Assembly (NCBI GenBank): GCA_019614645.1
Contig: JABWDB010000037.1
Span: 1,116,001-1,180,000, forward strand
Length of the DNA: 64,000 nucleotides
Direction of reading: 5' to 3'
Source of the DNA: Stratiolaelaps scimitus
Lineage: Eukaryota; Arthropoda; Arachnida; Mesostigmata; Laelapidae
Numbering within the stretch: position 1 is the first letter of the stretch; every line of letters starts with the position of its first letter. Made by a program: the position numbers and the translations under genes. This document shows positions 25,001-35,903 of this stretch, in pieces. The notes beneath the pieces are model-generated. The model ran no database searches and was not told the DNA's origin. It saw only the letters and a list, made by a program, of their open reading frames with translations.

Positions 25001-26272
25001 GTTCGTTTGTATGATCGGGAGTCATCTGGGGCCCTGTGAATGTCGATTTTTTTACCAGTTTTGTCCCCAACAATCCACAGTGGGCCATTCTGAATAGTCA
25101 GTCCGGATCCCCAGCAACAAAGAAAAAAACAACGTTCATTTCACGAGTCCAATTCACGCGAGATACTCGACCATTGTTGCTGAAGTCGTGAACAACACCA
25201 GATTCCCTTCAACGTGCCAACAGGCCTCGCTGAGATGTATCATAATATCGAACCTCCCTTTCTCTCTCTCTCACTCCGATGGGCCAACCTGATAGCGGAA
25301 AAAGATTTGTCCTATAAGGCCCCTCTGGGAATTCACTGATAGGACCCTGCTCGCTACATGTCAATCGTCAACAACCTGTCAACCAGTCAGCGGAGCCCTG
25401 TGGTGGAAGGCCGGGGTATAAAAATAGACAGAGCTGAGGTTGGGAGGTTCAGAGTTTAGAGCAGTTGCGCTATTACAGTTACCTGCACATTGCTAAGCAA
25501 TACCGGGAAGGGCGGTGATGCTGTTGAACATCGTCAACAGTTCCACAAGGGGGGGGGATGGGGTCACGGTGTTGTTGTCATGCATTAGCATGCCACACCC
25601 CCTGTCGAAAAAAAAAGAAAAAAAATTATCTGTACATTGATCTCGTATACGTTGAAAGAACTCATGACGTTTCCACGGATAGTACAAGAACACTTTTTAG
25701 AACACTTAAACACTTTTTAAGATATTCTATATGCTTTTCTCACTAGGTAAATAGCAACCGTGCTAATCACATTAAAGGACTTGTATGTCTCAGTCTTGTC
25801 CGTGTGTAGAAGAAAACCTCGCAGCCAATTTGCGGCTCTCCGAATCGGTATCTTCATTCATTATTTACGGGTGGTCGTTCTCTGGTCGGCGTCTGCCCAT
25901 CAGGCAAAACGTCACCCTGTGCTAATTTGAAAAATCGCTTTTAATGAATGCACCAAACTCTCACCGGTAATCGCTCTCTCGCTCCCTCTCTCTCTCACAC
26001 TCTCTCTCTGGAAGTCTAAATGCAATTTTCTCATTTAGCTTAGACTAGCTGGGTACTCGTGTCAGACTGAAGCACCGTGCAGCGGTGCTAGAATATACTC
26101 AAATCTCGAATGGTAGCCATACAAATTTGCTAGTCGAAGTAATTTGCTAGTCATATGACTGACACGATTTCGACAACCAGCCGAAGATTTGAGAAATGTT
26201 GCTCATGATAAGGAAAATAGACAAAACAACCACATAATGATTTCCGCAATATATATATATCTATGTTAAACG

Positions 26273-26325
26273 GAACTTACGAAAATTAAAAGTTTGGTTT
26301 CAGCGACAATATATAATAGTTAGCT
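26273..26325. repeat. Short repeat shared with 32472-32524
   Basis: CTTACGAAAATTAAAAGTTT, GGTTTCAGCGACAATATATA and ATAGTTAGCTA lie between two TA tracts, so a small MITE is likely. It is about 550 bases upstream of the first visible CASK exon. Confidence 0.6.
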
Positions 26326-26880
26326 ATATATATATATAAATTAGCATATGCAGTTGAGGCAACATAAAACATGCAGGTCCTAGCGCAGGTCACCTAGAGT
26401 AATATAATTACCGGGGCATGAACAACTAGCTCCCAGTGATTTTTATAGGTAGGCGTTCGTCCTAGGACATGTTGCAGGCTTCTGTGCTGGTATCGTTAAT
26501 AAAATGCAGATCATCGAACATGATTCGGGTAGCCAACTAATACGAAAGAGCATATTGTCTAGAGGTAATGATTTTGAGGCGTTTGACACCCATCCTTACC
26601 AGCTATATGATCTGTCTCCATATTCTGTCTTTTTTTTTGTTGGCTTGGAGTTCAATAATTATTGAATATTAATTAATATTAATTCTCGTAAGGACGTTGA
26701 GCTAGCCCGAACCTCTATGCTGATATTATGCAGTAGACAGAAACGATAACTAACTATATATGTATCAGGTATATAAGTATGCGAACAAAATTATGTACCA
26801 TACGATTATATTCAATTGATAAGCAATTTGTCGATAGTGATGTGATTCAAAAGTATAATAACATTCAATTTCCGTTTCAG

Positions 26881-27058
26881 TATGGAAGGATCCGATCTTT
26901 TCATGGAGGTCGTCTCACGAGCATCAGCTGGCTTTGTATATTCAGAAACTGTGGCGTCTCATTACATGAGGCAGATTCTCTCTGCCGTGCGTTACTGCCA
27001 TCAGAGAGACGTTGTTCATCGAGACATTCGGCCTCATTGTGTTCTTCTTGCTACGAAG
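26881..27058 (+). CDS. CASK: CASK exon: kinase-like hinge to catalytic loop
   Basis: This 178-base exon is one base plus 59 codons. It is preceded by a pyrimidine-rich acceptor (ttccgtttcag) and followed by a gtacta donor. It encodes the region after the kinase hinge ([20 protein letters not shown]), the helix with ASHYMRQIL, and the catalytic loop [16 protein letters not shown]. In CASK the residue after HRDxxPH is Cys instead of the Asn that coordinates magnesium in ordinary kinases, and this exon has that Cys. The catalytic-loop Lys of ordinary kinases is Arg here, as I recall it being in the Drosophila protein. The first base completes a codon begun in an exon not seen here, consistent with a Phe before MEG. 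The exon is open in a second frame as well, but only this frame matches the family. Confidence 0.95.
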
Positions 27059-27384
27059 GTACTAACAAACTTGTCAATCAAGTCGACAAGCCGGGGAAAT
27101 CAATTGTAGATAGCAATGAAAACTATGCTCGACCATATAGGATATTGTATACAATTTGAAGACCCATTAGTCAAAAACGATAGTAACTTTTCCCCGAGAA
27201 TAGCAATATGGTGTTTATATGGGAAAGAGTGTGAATTGAGCGGGCTGACATTCTTGCCGAAATACGTTTACCAGTGCATGACTTAATGGAACTATTATAG
27301 TGTATATCGCTGAATGTCCCCAAACTAGTCAAACAGCATTCACTAATAAGGCATCAAAAACATATTTTTTGTCTGACTTTTTAG

Positions 27385-27466
27385 GATACGTCAGCTCCAG
27401 TAAAGCTTAGTGGATTCAGTCATGCAATCCGACTAGGAGAACAAATCTCTCTGACACAACATCAAA
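27385..27466 (+). CDS. CASK: CASK exon: degenerate DFG region
   Basis: This 82-base exon is 27 codons plus one base, too short to stand out as an open frame. A tttttag acceptor precedes it and a consensus gtaagt donor follows. It reads DTSAPVKLSGFSHAIRLGE and eight further residues. It matches the CASK stretch after HCVLLA, where SAPVKL-GFG replaces the usual DFG magnesium-binding motif. Here the motif is GFS: the metal-binding Asp is Gly, as in other CASK proteins, and the last Gly is Ser. It starts in phase 0, directly continuing the preceding exon's last codon (Lys), and leaves one base for the next exon. The short 326-base intron upstream contains nothing else recognisable. Confidence 0.93.
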
Positions 27467-28053
27467 GTAAGTCACCAGCTCAATATAGACAGATTCTTGT
27501 TAAAACCAGCTGCTACAATACCAACACACAATTTGCAGTTCGACGAAGCTATGCTAAATATCCGTTAACTCACCTGTTAACAAAAACAAAAAGGCGTAAA
27601 CTATTAATTCATATGCTTGATACCTTTCACTCCCGCGACAATCCCTGTATCTAACTAGTCACACACAAAATTCGCCCCAGATCCGGCAGCGTATGAGCGT
27701 TATTATCAGACGATCCTGGACCGTATCGGCTTTCAACTAGTGCGCAATCACACGGACACTATAACGAGTAAATGTTAGAACAACAATTCATTTAATTTAT
27801 TTATCAACGTTATGTTGCTTTGTAATTTGTATTGCTGAACACTTCGTACAAAAAAACAACACCAACGAATTAGCGCCATTTTCCCAAGGGGGGACATACG
27901 AACAAGGGAGTTTCTATCGGAAGTGAAAAGTTTGTGTTAAGTGATGAGTTCTGTCAGCGCTCAGCAAACCACAGCGGAGCTATTAAGCAGGGGCTCTGCT
28001 GGTGGCCTTATCGCGACTCGGCGGCAAGCATCTCAAATTTCGGACAGGAACAC

Positions 28054-28079
28054 ACATATATATATATATATATATATAC
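28054..28079. repeat. (TA)n microsatellite
   Basis: About 12 TA units, 120 bases beyond the LINE poly-A end. Confidence 0.95.
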
Positions 28080-28454
28080 GCGCTCTCATTAATTAGGCAC
28101 TTGCCCACCAACGATGCCGATACATATAGTAGATATTCTACACGTGTCATACATTAGGTGAGTTCCTATACATCGGCAAAGAGTCCAAAGTGGGTGGAAA
28201 TTTTTTTTTTTTTTTTTTAAGAGGTTGAAGGATAAAAATCTTCAGGAAGACACCACAGCTTCACATCTTAGGTATTCGCTGTGATAGTGCCGGATTTTTA
28301 CCGGCTAAAAATCCTCGAACCTATAACTTGGGTCAGGTGCCTGGAACTGTTTTTTATAATACTTCGGGCACAAGACTTGCAGGGACCGGCTAGTAGCCAT
28401 CAGTAGGCTGACGAGTGGTGTGTAACCATCCGTCTACCCTAGGCTACCTTTGTC

Positions 28455-30648
28455 CTATCCCAGGTTCATCCTCTGGTTGGCGACGTCGCCTTGCGGTCTC
28501 GCAGGGTCTCTCCTCCCGCGTGTGCCTCTGAGCCGGCCGAGCTCGCTCTTCTTTTGGAGGGCTGTCTGGATTACCGATGAGCCGATGTCCCATCCCGACG
28601 TGGACTCCGTCATAAACTTAACAAGGGTTTTGATGTCGGTTCGGGGGAGGGCCGGTGGGGCTCTTCCGCGTGGGTCGCCTTCGCGCATCCATCTCTCCAC
28701 TACTCTGTCTGTGCCAGCGGTGCGTGCGTCCTCAAAGCGTTCGCACACAAACAGCGTGTGTGCGACTGTGTCCGCTGCGTCGGTCTCGCAGTACAGACAA
28801 GACGCACTAGGCGCTCTGCCTATCCGCTCGAGGTAGAGTTGGAAGTCCCCATGGCCTGTGATCGCCTGCGTCACGAAGTAGTCGACCTCTCCGCCGGGTC
28901 GGTCGAGCCGTGTGCGGATGTCTGGAATGAGGTCCCGGACGTATGCTCCGGGGGCCCCCGCCGAGAGGTGTTCCCACTGCTGTTGCCATGCCGCGATGGT
29001 TTCTTCTTTAGCCTCCTCCTTCGATATTCCGTCTCTCCAGATCCGTCTTCGCTCCTTAGCCTTCAGATCCCAGGGCGGAGTCCCAGCCAGCACTAGAGAC
29101 GCGGCCGTGCTGACCGTCCTGTACGCCTGGGTGATACGGAGTGCACATGTGCGTTGGGCCGTCCGCAGGAGCTGCCTGTTTCGCTTCGCCGCCAGTGTCT
29201 TATTGAGCCTCGATGGGGCTCCGAAGAGGGCGATCGACTCGGCCACCGACATTAGTAGTCGGCGCCGGTCTGCGCCTATCGGCCCGTGGATATTTGGCAA
29301 TATCCTGGCGATGGCGTTTGTTGCTTTGGAGGCCCTGGCGGTGACCTGAACGAGGTGGTGCCGCCCGCTTAGGCTCTTATCAAGGTGAACGCCGAGGTAC
29401 CTGGCGCGCGACACCACCCTGATTTTCTTGCCGTTGAGTGTAAGGTTCGGGTCCCTCAACCTTTTCTTCCCTGTGAGAAGTATCGCCTCGCTCTTCTCCG
29501 GGGCGAGGGATAACCCGGCATCTTCCATCCATTCGGCGATCCTTATCAGGGCTGCGTTGGCGTGGAACTCTGTTTCCGCGACTGTTCTCGCCTGTACGGT
29601 GACAGCCAGGTCGTCGGCATATGCTAGGGTGGCAGCTTCGCTAGGCATGCCATCGAGCCTGAGGACCCCGTCATAGGAAATGTTCCATAACTGGGGACCG
29701 AGTATCGACCCTTGTGGCACTCCGGCTGTCATGGCCATCTCGAGGCCCGAGCTGGTGATCTTCCTTTTGTGATAATCCTTACGAGGTACCCGGGGGCTCC
29801 TCTATCCCTCAGACGTCAGGATAGTCTTCCAGGGCAGGCTGTTGAAAGCATTTTTAACGTCCAAGAAGACGGCCAGATAGACCTGGTGCGTCTTAAGGGT
29901 CGCGCAGTGCAACTCTTCCACCCTTTGGACCACCGTTTGGATCGCTCTGTGAACAGATTTGCCCTTCCTGAACCCTAACTGGGTTGGCGAGAGGAGGCCG
30001 TTGTTTTCCGCGTACGTCCGGAGCCGACTTTCAATAATGCTTTCGAAAGCCTTGGCGAGCGAGTTTATGAGGCAAATGGGACGGTAGGAGCCGTTGCCCT
30101 TCGGGAGGAGGACGACCTCCGCGCTCTTCCAGGCCGCCGGAAGGCGGCCCTCTCTGAGCATCTTAGTGGCGATGCCGGCGACGGTAGCAGGGAACTCCCG
30201 AAGGAGAACCTTGACCGCTGCCGGTGTGATTCCATCGGGCCCAGGGGCCTTGCCCTGCTTGATGCGGGCCGCAGCTGCAAGAACCTCGGCCATTGTGACT
30301 TCTGGGACCTGCTCCTCCTCCTCTCCTCGTTCTCTTTGTCGCCTATGGACGTATGGCTCCCGATCGAAATCATCCTGGGAGGGGAACAGCTTCTCAAGTG
30401 TCTCCCTTCTTTCTTCTGTGGTGAGGTTTACCTTCGGGGCCGTCTTGGTCTTGGCACGTACAATCCTGTACGGCCGGCCCCATGGGTCCGCGTCAATCTC
30501 CGCAAGGAGTTCCCTCCAGCACTTTCTTTTGCTCACGTCGATAGCCCGCCGAAGAGACAGCCGGAGCACTTGGTATTCCGTCAAAAGGATCGGGAGCCTA
30601 TCAGGATCCCCCCTGGCGCGCTTGATGGCTCGCCGTGTCCTGAGGCAA
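28455..30648 (-). pseudogene. LINE ORF2 reverse transcriptase and C-terminus, broken
   Basis: Downstream of the TAG the frame runs to 29802 and, after a disrupted patch, from about 29775 to 28455. In order it shows KAPGPDGITPAAVK, LLPKGNGSYRPICLINSLAK, TQLGFRKGKSVHRAI, VFLDVKNAFNS (first catalytic Asp), GVPQGSILGPQLWN, YADDLAV (catalytic DD) and ARYLGVHLD. The C-terminus has CLYCETDAADTVAHTLFVC, the zinc-knuckle-like C-x2-C...H-x4-C of R1/jockey elements. Two compensating one-base shifts flank about 45 bases around 29755-29805; between them the correct reading (LRDRGAPGYLVRII) lies in another frame. Long + strand open frames over this region are shadows of it. Confidence 0.88.
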
Positions 30649-30651
30649 TCC

Positions 30652-31512
30652 TACCTGGCATCTCGTACCTCCCGGCACCACCAATACACCGGCGTGACTG
30701 GCCTGCTCCGTCTTGGGTGCACCGCTGGGGCAGAGGCCTGTGAGCAAGCCTTCGCCAGGGCTCTGTGGAGGGCCTGGGGGGTCTCTGTCGGGGGTCCGTC
30801 CAGGAGAGTGGCCTGTAGGATGGTCCTAAACGTGTCCATGTTCTTGATATTGTACACGCACCTGGCTGGCGAGGGCGGAGGAGGCTGCCCCGTTGTCCTG
30901 GGGTGTATCGAGTACTCGATACAGTGGTGGTCACTAAGGTTTTCCTCGTCGTCGAGTACTCGCCAAGAGGTGATAGTGCCCAACAGACCCTCCCGCACGC
31001 CGTCAGATCGGGAAACGACGAGCATGCGCCACGTTGAAACGTGGGCGTCGCACCGTCATTTAGCAGGGATAGGCCGCAGGAGGCGAGCCAATCCTGCACA
31101 CACAATCCTCGACGGTCATTCCTCACCGATCCCCACGCCTCCGCAGCTGCATTGAAGTCGCCGCCGACGATTACCCGATGATCGGGGGCATCCTGTATGG
31201 CTTCTCCTAGGTCATCTAGAAACGTGTCAAAAGTGGCGCGCGTACAATTTGGGCTGCAGTAGCACGAAAAGACGCGGCCGACTCCGGCAACGTCGACCCA
31301 GGCGTACCCCACGCCCTGTCCGCTTCCCGAGATCGCCAGGGAAGGGTCCGCAACGACGCACGCGCTACGGTCGTCTGCGACCACCCACGAAGGGTTAGCT
31401 GCCAGCAGCGACATGTTGGGTTCACTAATTAGCAGCAGGAGTGTGCTCTCCTACTGCCAATCTCCCCCACCATGTCGTGCGCAGGTCTACTGCGATTGCA
31501 GTTGACCTGCAT
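30652..31512 (-). pseudogene. LINE ORF2 endonuclease domain, frameshifted
   Basis: The likely ORF2 start is an ATG at 31512 followed by QVNCNRSRPAHDM, the Q-x-N-x-N opening of R1/jockey endonucleases. A frameshift near 31465 moves to the frame with LLLISEPNMSLLAANPSWV, then VIVGGDFNAAAEAWGS (GDFNA catalytic block). A second shift near 31020 moves to the frame with VVSRSDGVREG and ENLSDHHCIEYSI (SDH catalytic block). The frame ends at an in-frame TAG (30649-30651) after REVRDAR and then continues into the reverse transcriptase. All endonuclease hallmarks are present but no single frame encodes them, so the copy is dead. Confidence 0.85.
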
Positions 31513-31525
31513 GGTGCGGATCTCT

Positions 31526-31796
31526 CTAGGCGGAATGGTCATATTGTCGGCTCGAGTGAGCTTGCACCTCCACCTCTCCTATCTCCGAGACGGGCTCTTC
31601 TATGATCGGGTTGGGGGAAGGAGGGAGACATGATGATGCAGCCGCCGCACCTCGAGTCTGCCACCCGTCAGCGTCCGTCGTCACTGTCCTCGCTTTACGT
31701 CTTCGCTGCCTGCGGTCGGCAGCTGCTTGTTCTTGGTTGGCGCGCTCGGTGGAAGCGGTGACCTTGTCCTGCTTTTTCTTGTTGGATATTTTTATC
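31526..31796 (-). pseudogene. LINE ORF1 C-terminal fragment
   Basis: An open frame of about 90 codons runs on the minus strand to a TAG whose complement is at 31526-31528. It is charged and Gln/Arg-rich (KKKQDKVTAS, ADRRQRRKARTV) and ends QAHSSRQYDHSA. The stop lies 13 bases before the likely ORF2 start at 31512, as expected for ORF1 just upstream of ORF2 in this class. No CCHC knuckles are visible in the part that remains. The N-terminal part is missing, either by 5' truncation or by a break at the in-frame TAG near 31797. Confidence 0.5.
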
Positions 31797-32201
31797 TACT
31801 TGCCCCAATACGTCCGTTATCAAACATATATTATTAGATGCTCCAGAAGAGGTGCTCTGGAAGCTACGCCATACTCATCACCATTGAGTGGTGATTTTTC
31901 TGCTTGGCCGGAGAGATCGATTTGCTTGTTGTTTTTCGTACAAGCTATTCTGCTCAATCTTGTCGATTTCTGGGACAAGGGCTTTTTAAGGCCTTACGCG
32001 GAATTCCTAGAATTACACAATTAGCCTAGAAAGATTTCACCTTTTTTTTGGATTTACCCGAAATTCTCATATAAAGCAACTTTCACCGAAACCTGCGTGC
32101 TAATATCTGTAGTTCATTTCATGAAATCGTTTAAGACTATAATGGCAGATAGCCATACTCTTGTATCAGCAGAGATATCAATTAAGGAAATTTAGTTATA
32201 A

Positions 32202-32260
32202 CAGTGGGCGGCAATTGTAGTCCCGCTGAACGTGAAATACATCTAAGAACAGCACCCTCT
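32202..32260. repeat. Short repeat shared with 8689-8737
   Basis: AGTGGGCGGCAATTGTAG, CTGAACGTGAAATACATC and TAAGAACAGCACCCTC are the inverted match of the 8689 block. Confidence 0.6.
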
Positions 32261-32435
32261 GTATATCCTTAATAGAATATCCTTAAAACAAGGTGGTCCC
32301 ATTTTCCCAGTCCCTAAGTGCGTGTGTGCCCAAAATAGAAATTGCGTTGAACCTCTGGATATCTGAAGAAGATCTTTGCATTCAAAATTCGACTCTACGT
32401 GGCACTCCTGTAACAGTCGGTAATCTTTCCCCTAA

Positions 32436-32461
32436 TATATATATATATATATATATATATA
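32436..32461. repeat. (TA)n microsatellite
   Basis: About 12 TA units, directly before the short repeat at 32472. Confidence 0.95.
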
Positions 32462-32471
32462 GGTTACGAGG

Positions 32472-32524
32472 AAGTTACGAAAATTAGAAGTTTGGTCTCA
32501 GCGACAATATATAATAGTTAGCTA
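32472..32524. repeat. Short repeat shared with 26273-26325
   Basis: AGTTACGAAAATTAGAAGTT, TGGTCTCAGCGACAATATAT and AATAGTTAGCTA, just after a (TA)n tract; same orientation as the first copy. Confidence 0.6.
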
Positions 32525-33994
32525 CACTTAAGCTAAAATTCAATGTCGATGTATATAGCTGCCTATCGGTACGTAACAGAGATACGACTTCTATATTACT
32601 CTGGTGGTGATTAGTTCTCCCATTCGCCGACACGTTGAAGCTGCAGTTATAGGTGGGGCGCGCTTGAATCTTCACATGAGTAGAACGGGTCTCCTTGCAT
32701 TGTTTTTGTTTGGAGCGTCGTATCCTTCAGGGCAAACCCCTGACAGGCGGGTTTAATTTCTGTTACTGTTGCTGTGGCAATTTTAGGTACATTCGCTATC
32801 CAAGTGTGTGAGTGAGTTTGAGTTTGTCTGTATGCGACTGTGCAATCACTATGCATTGGCTGACATGCCTGATAATAAGGTGCGTAAATGCGCTTATCGC
32901 AAGGGTATGATATGAAATTTTTGAGAGAAAGTGTTCAACGCCGCTTGGACAAACTTGGCCTTACGCGAGAAAACAAAGGCGTAACACCTGCGGGGTAATC
33001 AAGCTACCAACTGTACCCATATAGAACAGTCCAACTGCAATGGTGGACCGACTGTATCATATCATTGAGATATCTATAGTGGGTAGTGTAAACAGAACAG
33101 AAAAATCAATACTAGTAGATAAACTTTTCCAACCGCGAGCGGAAGTCGATGGGGTTTAATTTAGCATCATTGTTGAGCGGGAAATTCTAGAGACGGTGAT
33201 AAAACTGCAGCGAGTTTATTTAATAAATTCAATCGGAAAACAACGGATCATCTGTGATACTGCAATAGACGAATCCCCTTGGGGACTTAAGCTTATGTGC
33301 ATACGCAAACTTATTTCCTTGGACAACTGCTATGAGAAGCCGGGGCCACGACAAACCCTAAACTTAGAAACCTTTACCTGGAATATCAATCGATCGATCG
33401 ATCGATCGAATCGTACCTAAGCGACTACAACAATGAAGAAGCTATTGGACAACCTCGGTCTCGACACAGGGGCATCCTCCAAGGGATTACCCCAATATTA
33501 GCAAAATGTGTAGCTGCAAGAGGGATGAATTATATGTACTGATACATTGGACTAGTTACTGTGGGAGCATTATTTACAGCACGGGCAAAACAAGAATTCT
33601 GTTCCACTAGAAAAATTATGCTAGCCCCATACTGATGATCGCAGACGCAACTTGCGGGTCAACACGCAAGAGAATGTCTCTACAGCGTGTACATGCTGGA
33701 AATTCTAGACTCATTGATCCTGATTGTGACGGGTTCAGGTAATGGTTCAAAATGGAACGCACCGGTCCAACTACATACAAGATGGGAATTAGCGACAAAA
33801 CAGCGACAGTCACCGGTATAATAATTAACGCAAGGCAACGTTTATACGGAACGGGAGCAACCGCGACAATGTACAGCGGTGCAATGGGAGGTAGCAAGTG
33901 GAACCTTTACGAACCATCAAAATAAGTGGGGTACGCTGCACTCCCAACTACAGACGGGTTACAGCGAGGCGAAGCTTGCGGATATATTCTGGTA

Positions 33995-34140
33995 CGATGA
34001 CAGACGTGCACAAGGGGTTCGATGCGTGCCCCCCGGACACCGTTGCACATTTGCTTTTAAAGGGCTGGGGGCGCCGTTTTATGAAAGGCGCAATGCCGAA
34101 AGCAGTTCTACCGTGGACTGAGTTCAATATTTGACGTTGG
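33995..34140 (+). repeat. tRNA-like repeat family B copy
   Basis: Opposite orientation to the other copies: GGGGTTCGATGC (B-box-like), CACCGTTGCACATTTGCTTT, ATGCCGAAAGCAGT and CCGTGGACTGAGTTCA. Two overlapping open frames here are produced by the repeat and are not genes. Confidence 0.7.
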
Positions 34141-34917
34141 GAGTCAGCCTGGGAACTTCACTGGAATGACGGAGGCTGCTCGTCCGAAAAGATTCAGATT
34201 GATTTTTTTTTATCAGCGATAGAACTCAGGGACAATAATAAGCATATAGTATAGTAAACTGCAAGTCGCAGCGATCGCAGCGCGATGACGCGTTTGGCCT
34301 GTAGATGATTTTTGGTGGGCAAGTTCGAGGTTGTACTGGTGTATGTAAAATTTCTTATCTTGCTCCATTCATTAGCATCACAATCGAACAAGCTGCAGAG
34401 TGAGTCAAGTCACAAAGGAAGAAATCTTTGAAATAAAGAGTTGTCAATAACGCGGAATTATTATAAATATATTTATTTATGCTTTTGTTTAAATAACGAC
34501 GAATATATACCTCTTTTATTAAACGAAATCGCTCAACAAATAGCATTCTATTTCACGTTATCAACAACACCTTTTTTTTTATTTCGAATATCCTCTTCAT
34601 CTTCCTCCCTCATATCCAACCTCACCGCGCAGCTTGTAGAATTGTAGAAAAATGCCAACACCTCATGTATATTGACCGTTTATACCTTGACCTCATTGTC
34701 AAGGTGAAGATCACGGTGCTTGCAATGTCGTTACCCTTAGTGTTCGTATTTACCACCTGTGCTACCGACTCCTTAACTTGCTCAGGAGGGGATAAAAGGT
34801 TTGAGGTTGCTATTTTTGGCCCGTGCCATCTGTTGCGCTCCCGAGCAGACGTCGCACATTCTGCTCTCAAATAATTCCACTGCAAGGCACGACGCGCTGT
34901 AGGATCGCGTGTTCCCC

Positions 34918-34942
34918 ATGTATATATATATATATATATATA
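34918..34942. repeat. (TA)n microsatellite
   Basis: About 12 TA units in the second-to-third exon intron. Confidence 0.95.
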
Positions 34943-35438
34943 GGGTCGCGGTCAGGGTACGCTATCCTTTTTGTGTTTAGTCAGAACTTTTGGTCCATGC
35001 GCGGTCTGCCTCTGTTCACCAAGTAAACAGCATATTACTACGTAAGATCTATGCACAATATATTTATATCGCGACCCAGCACAATGAACGTGGCTCTCTT
35101 TGTGAATGACCGTGGTGACTATGAATGAGCTCGCCTGAGGATGAAAGTTCTATTCAAATCATGACATGATACTAAGCCATCAGCAATTATGCAAACTACG
35201 TTTACAGTAATATGTAGCCCTTCACGTCATGGGTCCTATTCGTATTGCCGGTCGGAGATATTAATTATTGCATTATATATATATTTTTTTTTTCTTGAAT
35301 ATATAATATATATACATACCTACAGCAGTTCACCCAACAACAAAACCCTGGCCAACATGAGCGACGAGGAGTAGAAATATACGCAATGTTCGCGTTTACA
35401 TATTTCATAGATTCTCAAAGATAACATAAAGTCAACGG

Positions 35439-35532
35439 TTTTTTTTATAAAGAGCTGACCCTCAGCTGTTCCCCTATCTGATAAACCTCCGCCCTTAACC
35501 TTTTATGTATTACTATGAGGACCTCTCGGGTT
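35439..35532 (-). repeat. Repeat family C copy, near exon 35713
   Basis: T run, GAGCTGACCCTCAGCTGTTC, CCCTATCTGATAAACCTC, CTTAACCTTTTATG and ATTACTATGAGGACCTCTCG. It sits about 180 bases upstream of the third CASK exon, within the intron. Confidence 0.75.
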
Positions 35533-35712
35533 TATAACATATTATAATTATTATTATTATTATGACAAAGTGTTTATTAATTAACACTTTAGTCAAATTC
35601 GACAGCACTCAAGTCGGCAATGAGTTTCGTGGTGATTTTTGGAAAAAACAAAGGAGAAGAGGGTCATTTTTCATCTCATTCGTGCTCTGATCATCTTCGT
35701 TTTATTTTCCAG

Positions 35713-35903
35713 AGCGAATCGACAGCAGTGGCACCGGCGGTTGTCACTTCAGTGCCCCCGAAGTTCTCCGAGGTCTCGGCTATGGTAAGCCTAGTGATAT
35801 CTGGTCATGCGGGGTCCTTCTCTACACGCTGCTCTGTGGATCGCTGCCCTTTAACGGAACAGGCGACAGACTTGAGGAGCTGATCTGTCGCACAAAATAT
35901 GTG
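35713..35903 (+). CDS. CASK: CASK exon: activation segment to subdomain X
   Basis: This 191-base exon is two bases plus 63 codons. The acceptor is ttttattttccag and the donor is gtaggt. Joined to the previous exon's last base, it begins with Lys and continues [18 protein letters not shown], then [24 protein letters not shown], then [13 protein letters not shown] (positions taken in order). APE and DIWSCG are the standard kinase subdomain VIII and IX motifs. The G-C-HF-APEV pattern and the KYV end line up with CASK (G-P-HFMAPEVV and GKYK). The 8.2 kb intron before it contains an antisense LINE. It ends in phase 0. Confidence 0.94.

Larger units (their letters stand above)
22859..26880. other. 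Non-coding sequence upstream of first visible CASK exon
   Basis: Two TA tracts, the 24952 duplication, a CT-rich run at 25971-26008 and the 26273 repeat. I looked for a CASK exon ending in the codons for E-F with a GT donor and did not find one. It is probably intron. Confidence 0.5.
28201..31796 (-). mobile_element. R1/jockey-group non-LTR retrotransposon, 5'-truncated, decayed
   Basis: This LINE of about 3.6 kb is antisense to CASK in its 8.2 kb intron. Read on the minus strand it has the tail of ORF1, then ORF2 (AP-type endonuclease, reverse transcriptase, zinc-knuckle-like C-terminus), a 3' UTR of about 235 bases and an 18-base poly-A (poly-T on the + strand at 28201-28218). It is far more GC-rich than its surroundings. 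I did not find target-site duplications by eye: the base run before the poly-A is not obviously repeated near 31.8 kb. The YADD box with LWN and the YLGVHLD block, and the EN-RT order, fit the R1 clade of the I group; a jockey-like relative is the alternative. No 28S rDNA flanks it, so it is not an rDNA-inserted R1. Confidence 0.9.
31797..35438. other. Intronic, repeats only
   Basis: Contains the 32202 and 32472 repeats, repeat B at 33995, TA tracts, and a (ATCG)n run at about 33390-33412. No coding exon was recognised. Confidence 0.55.

Noticed and set aside
1..26880. Upstream CASK exons encoding the ATP-binding lobe
   Set aside because: I looked for an exon ending in E-F with a GT donor and for the conserved start of the kinase domain, and saw no convincing candidate by eye. 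A profile search is needed to exclude it.
26779..27159. 126-codon frame overlapping the first CASK exon
   Set aside because: It runs through the splice acceptor and donor in a different phase; the family match is in the neighbouring frame.
30094..31155. 353-codon + strand open frame
   Set aside because: It is the antisense shadow of the LINE endonuclease/reverse transcriptase. The minus strand carries all family motifs; this frame has none.
33391..33412. (ATCG)n run as a regulatory site
   Set aside because: A simple tetranucleotide repeat; no other sign of function.
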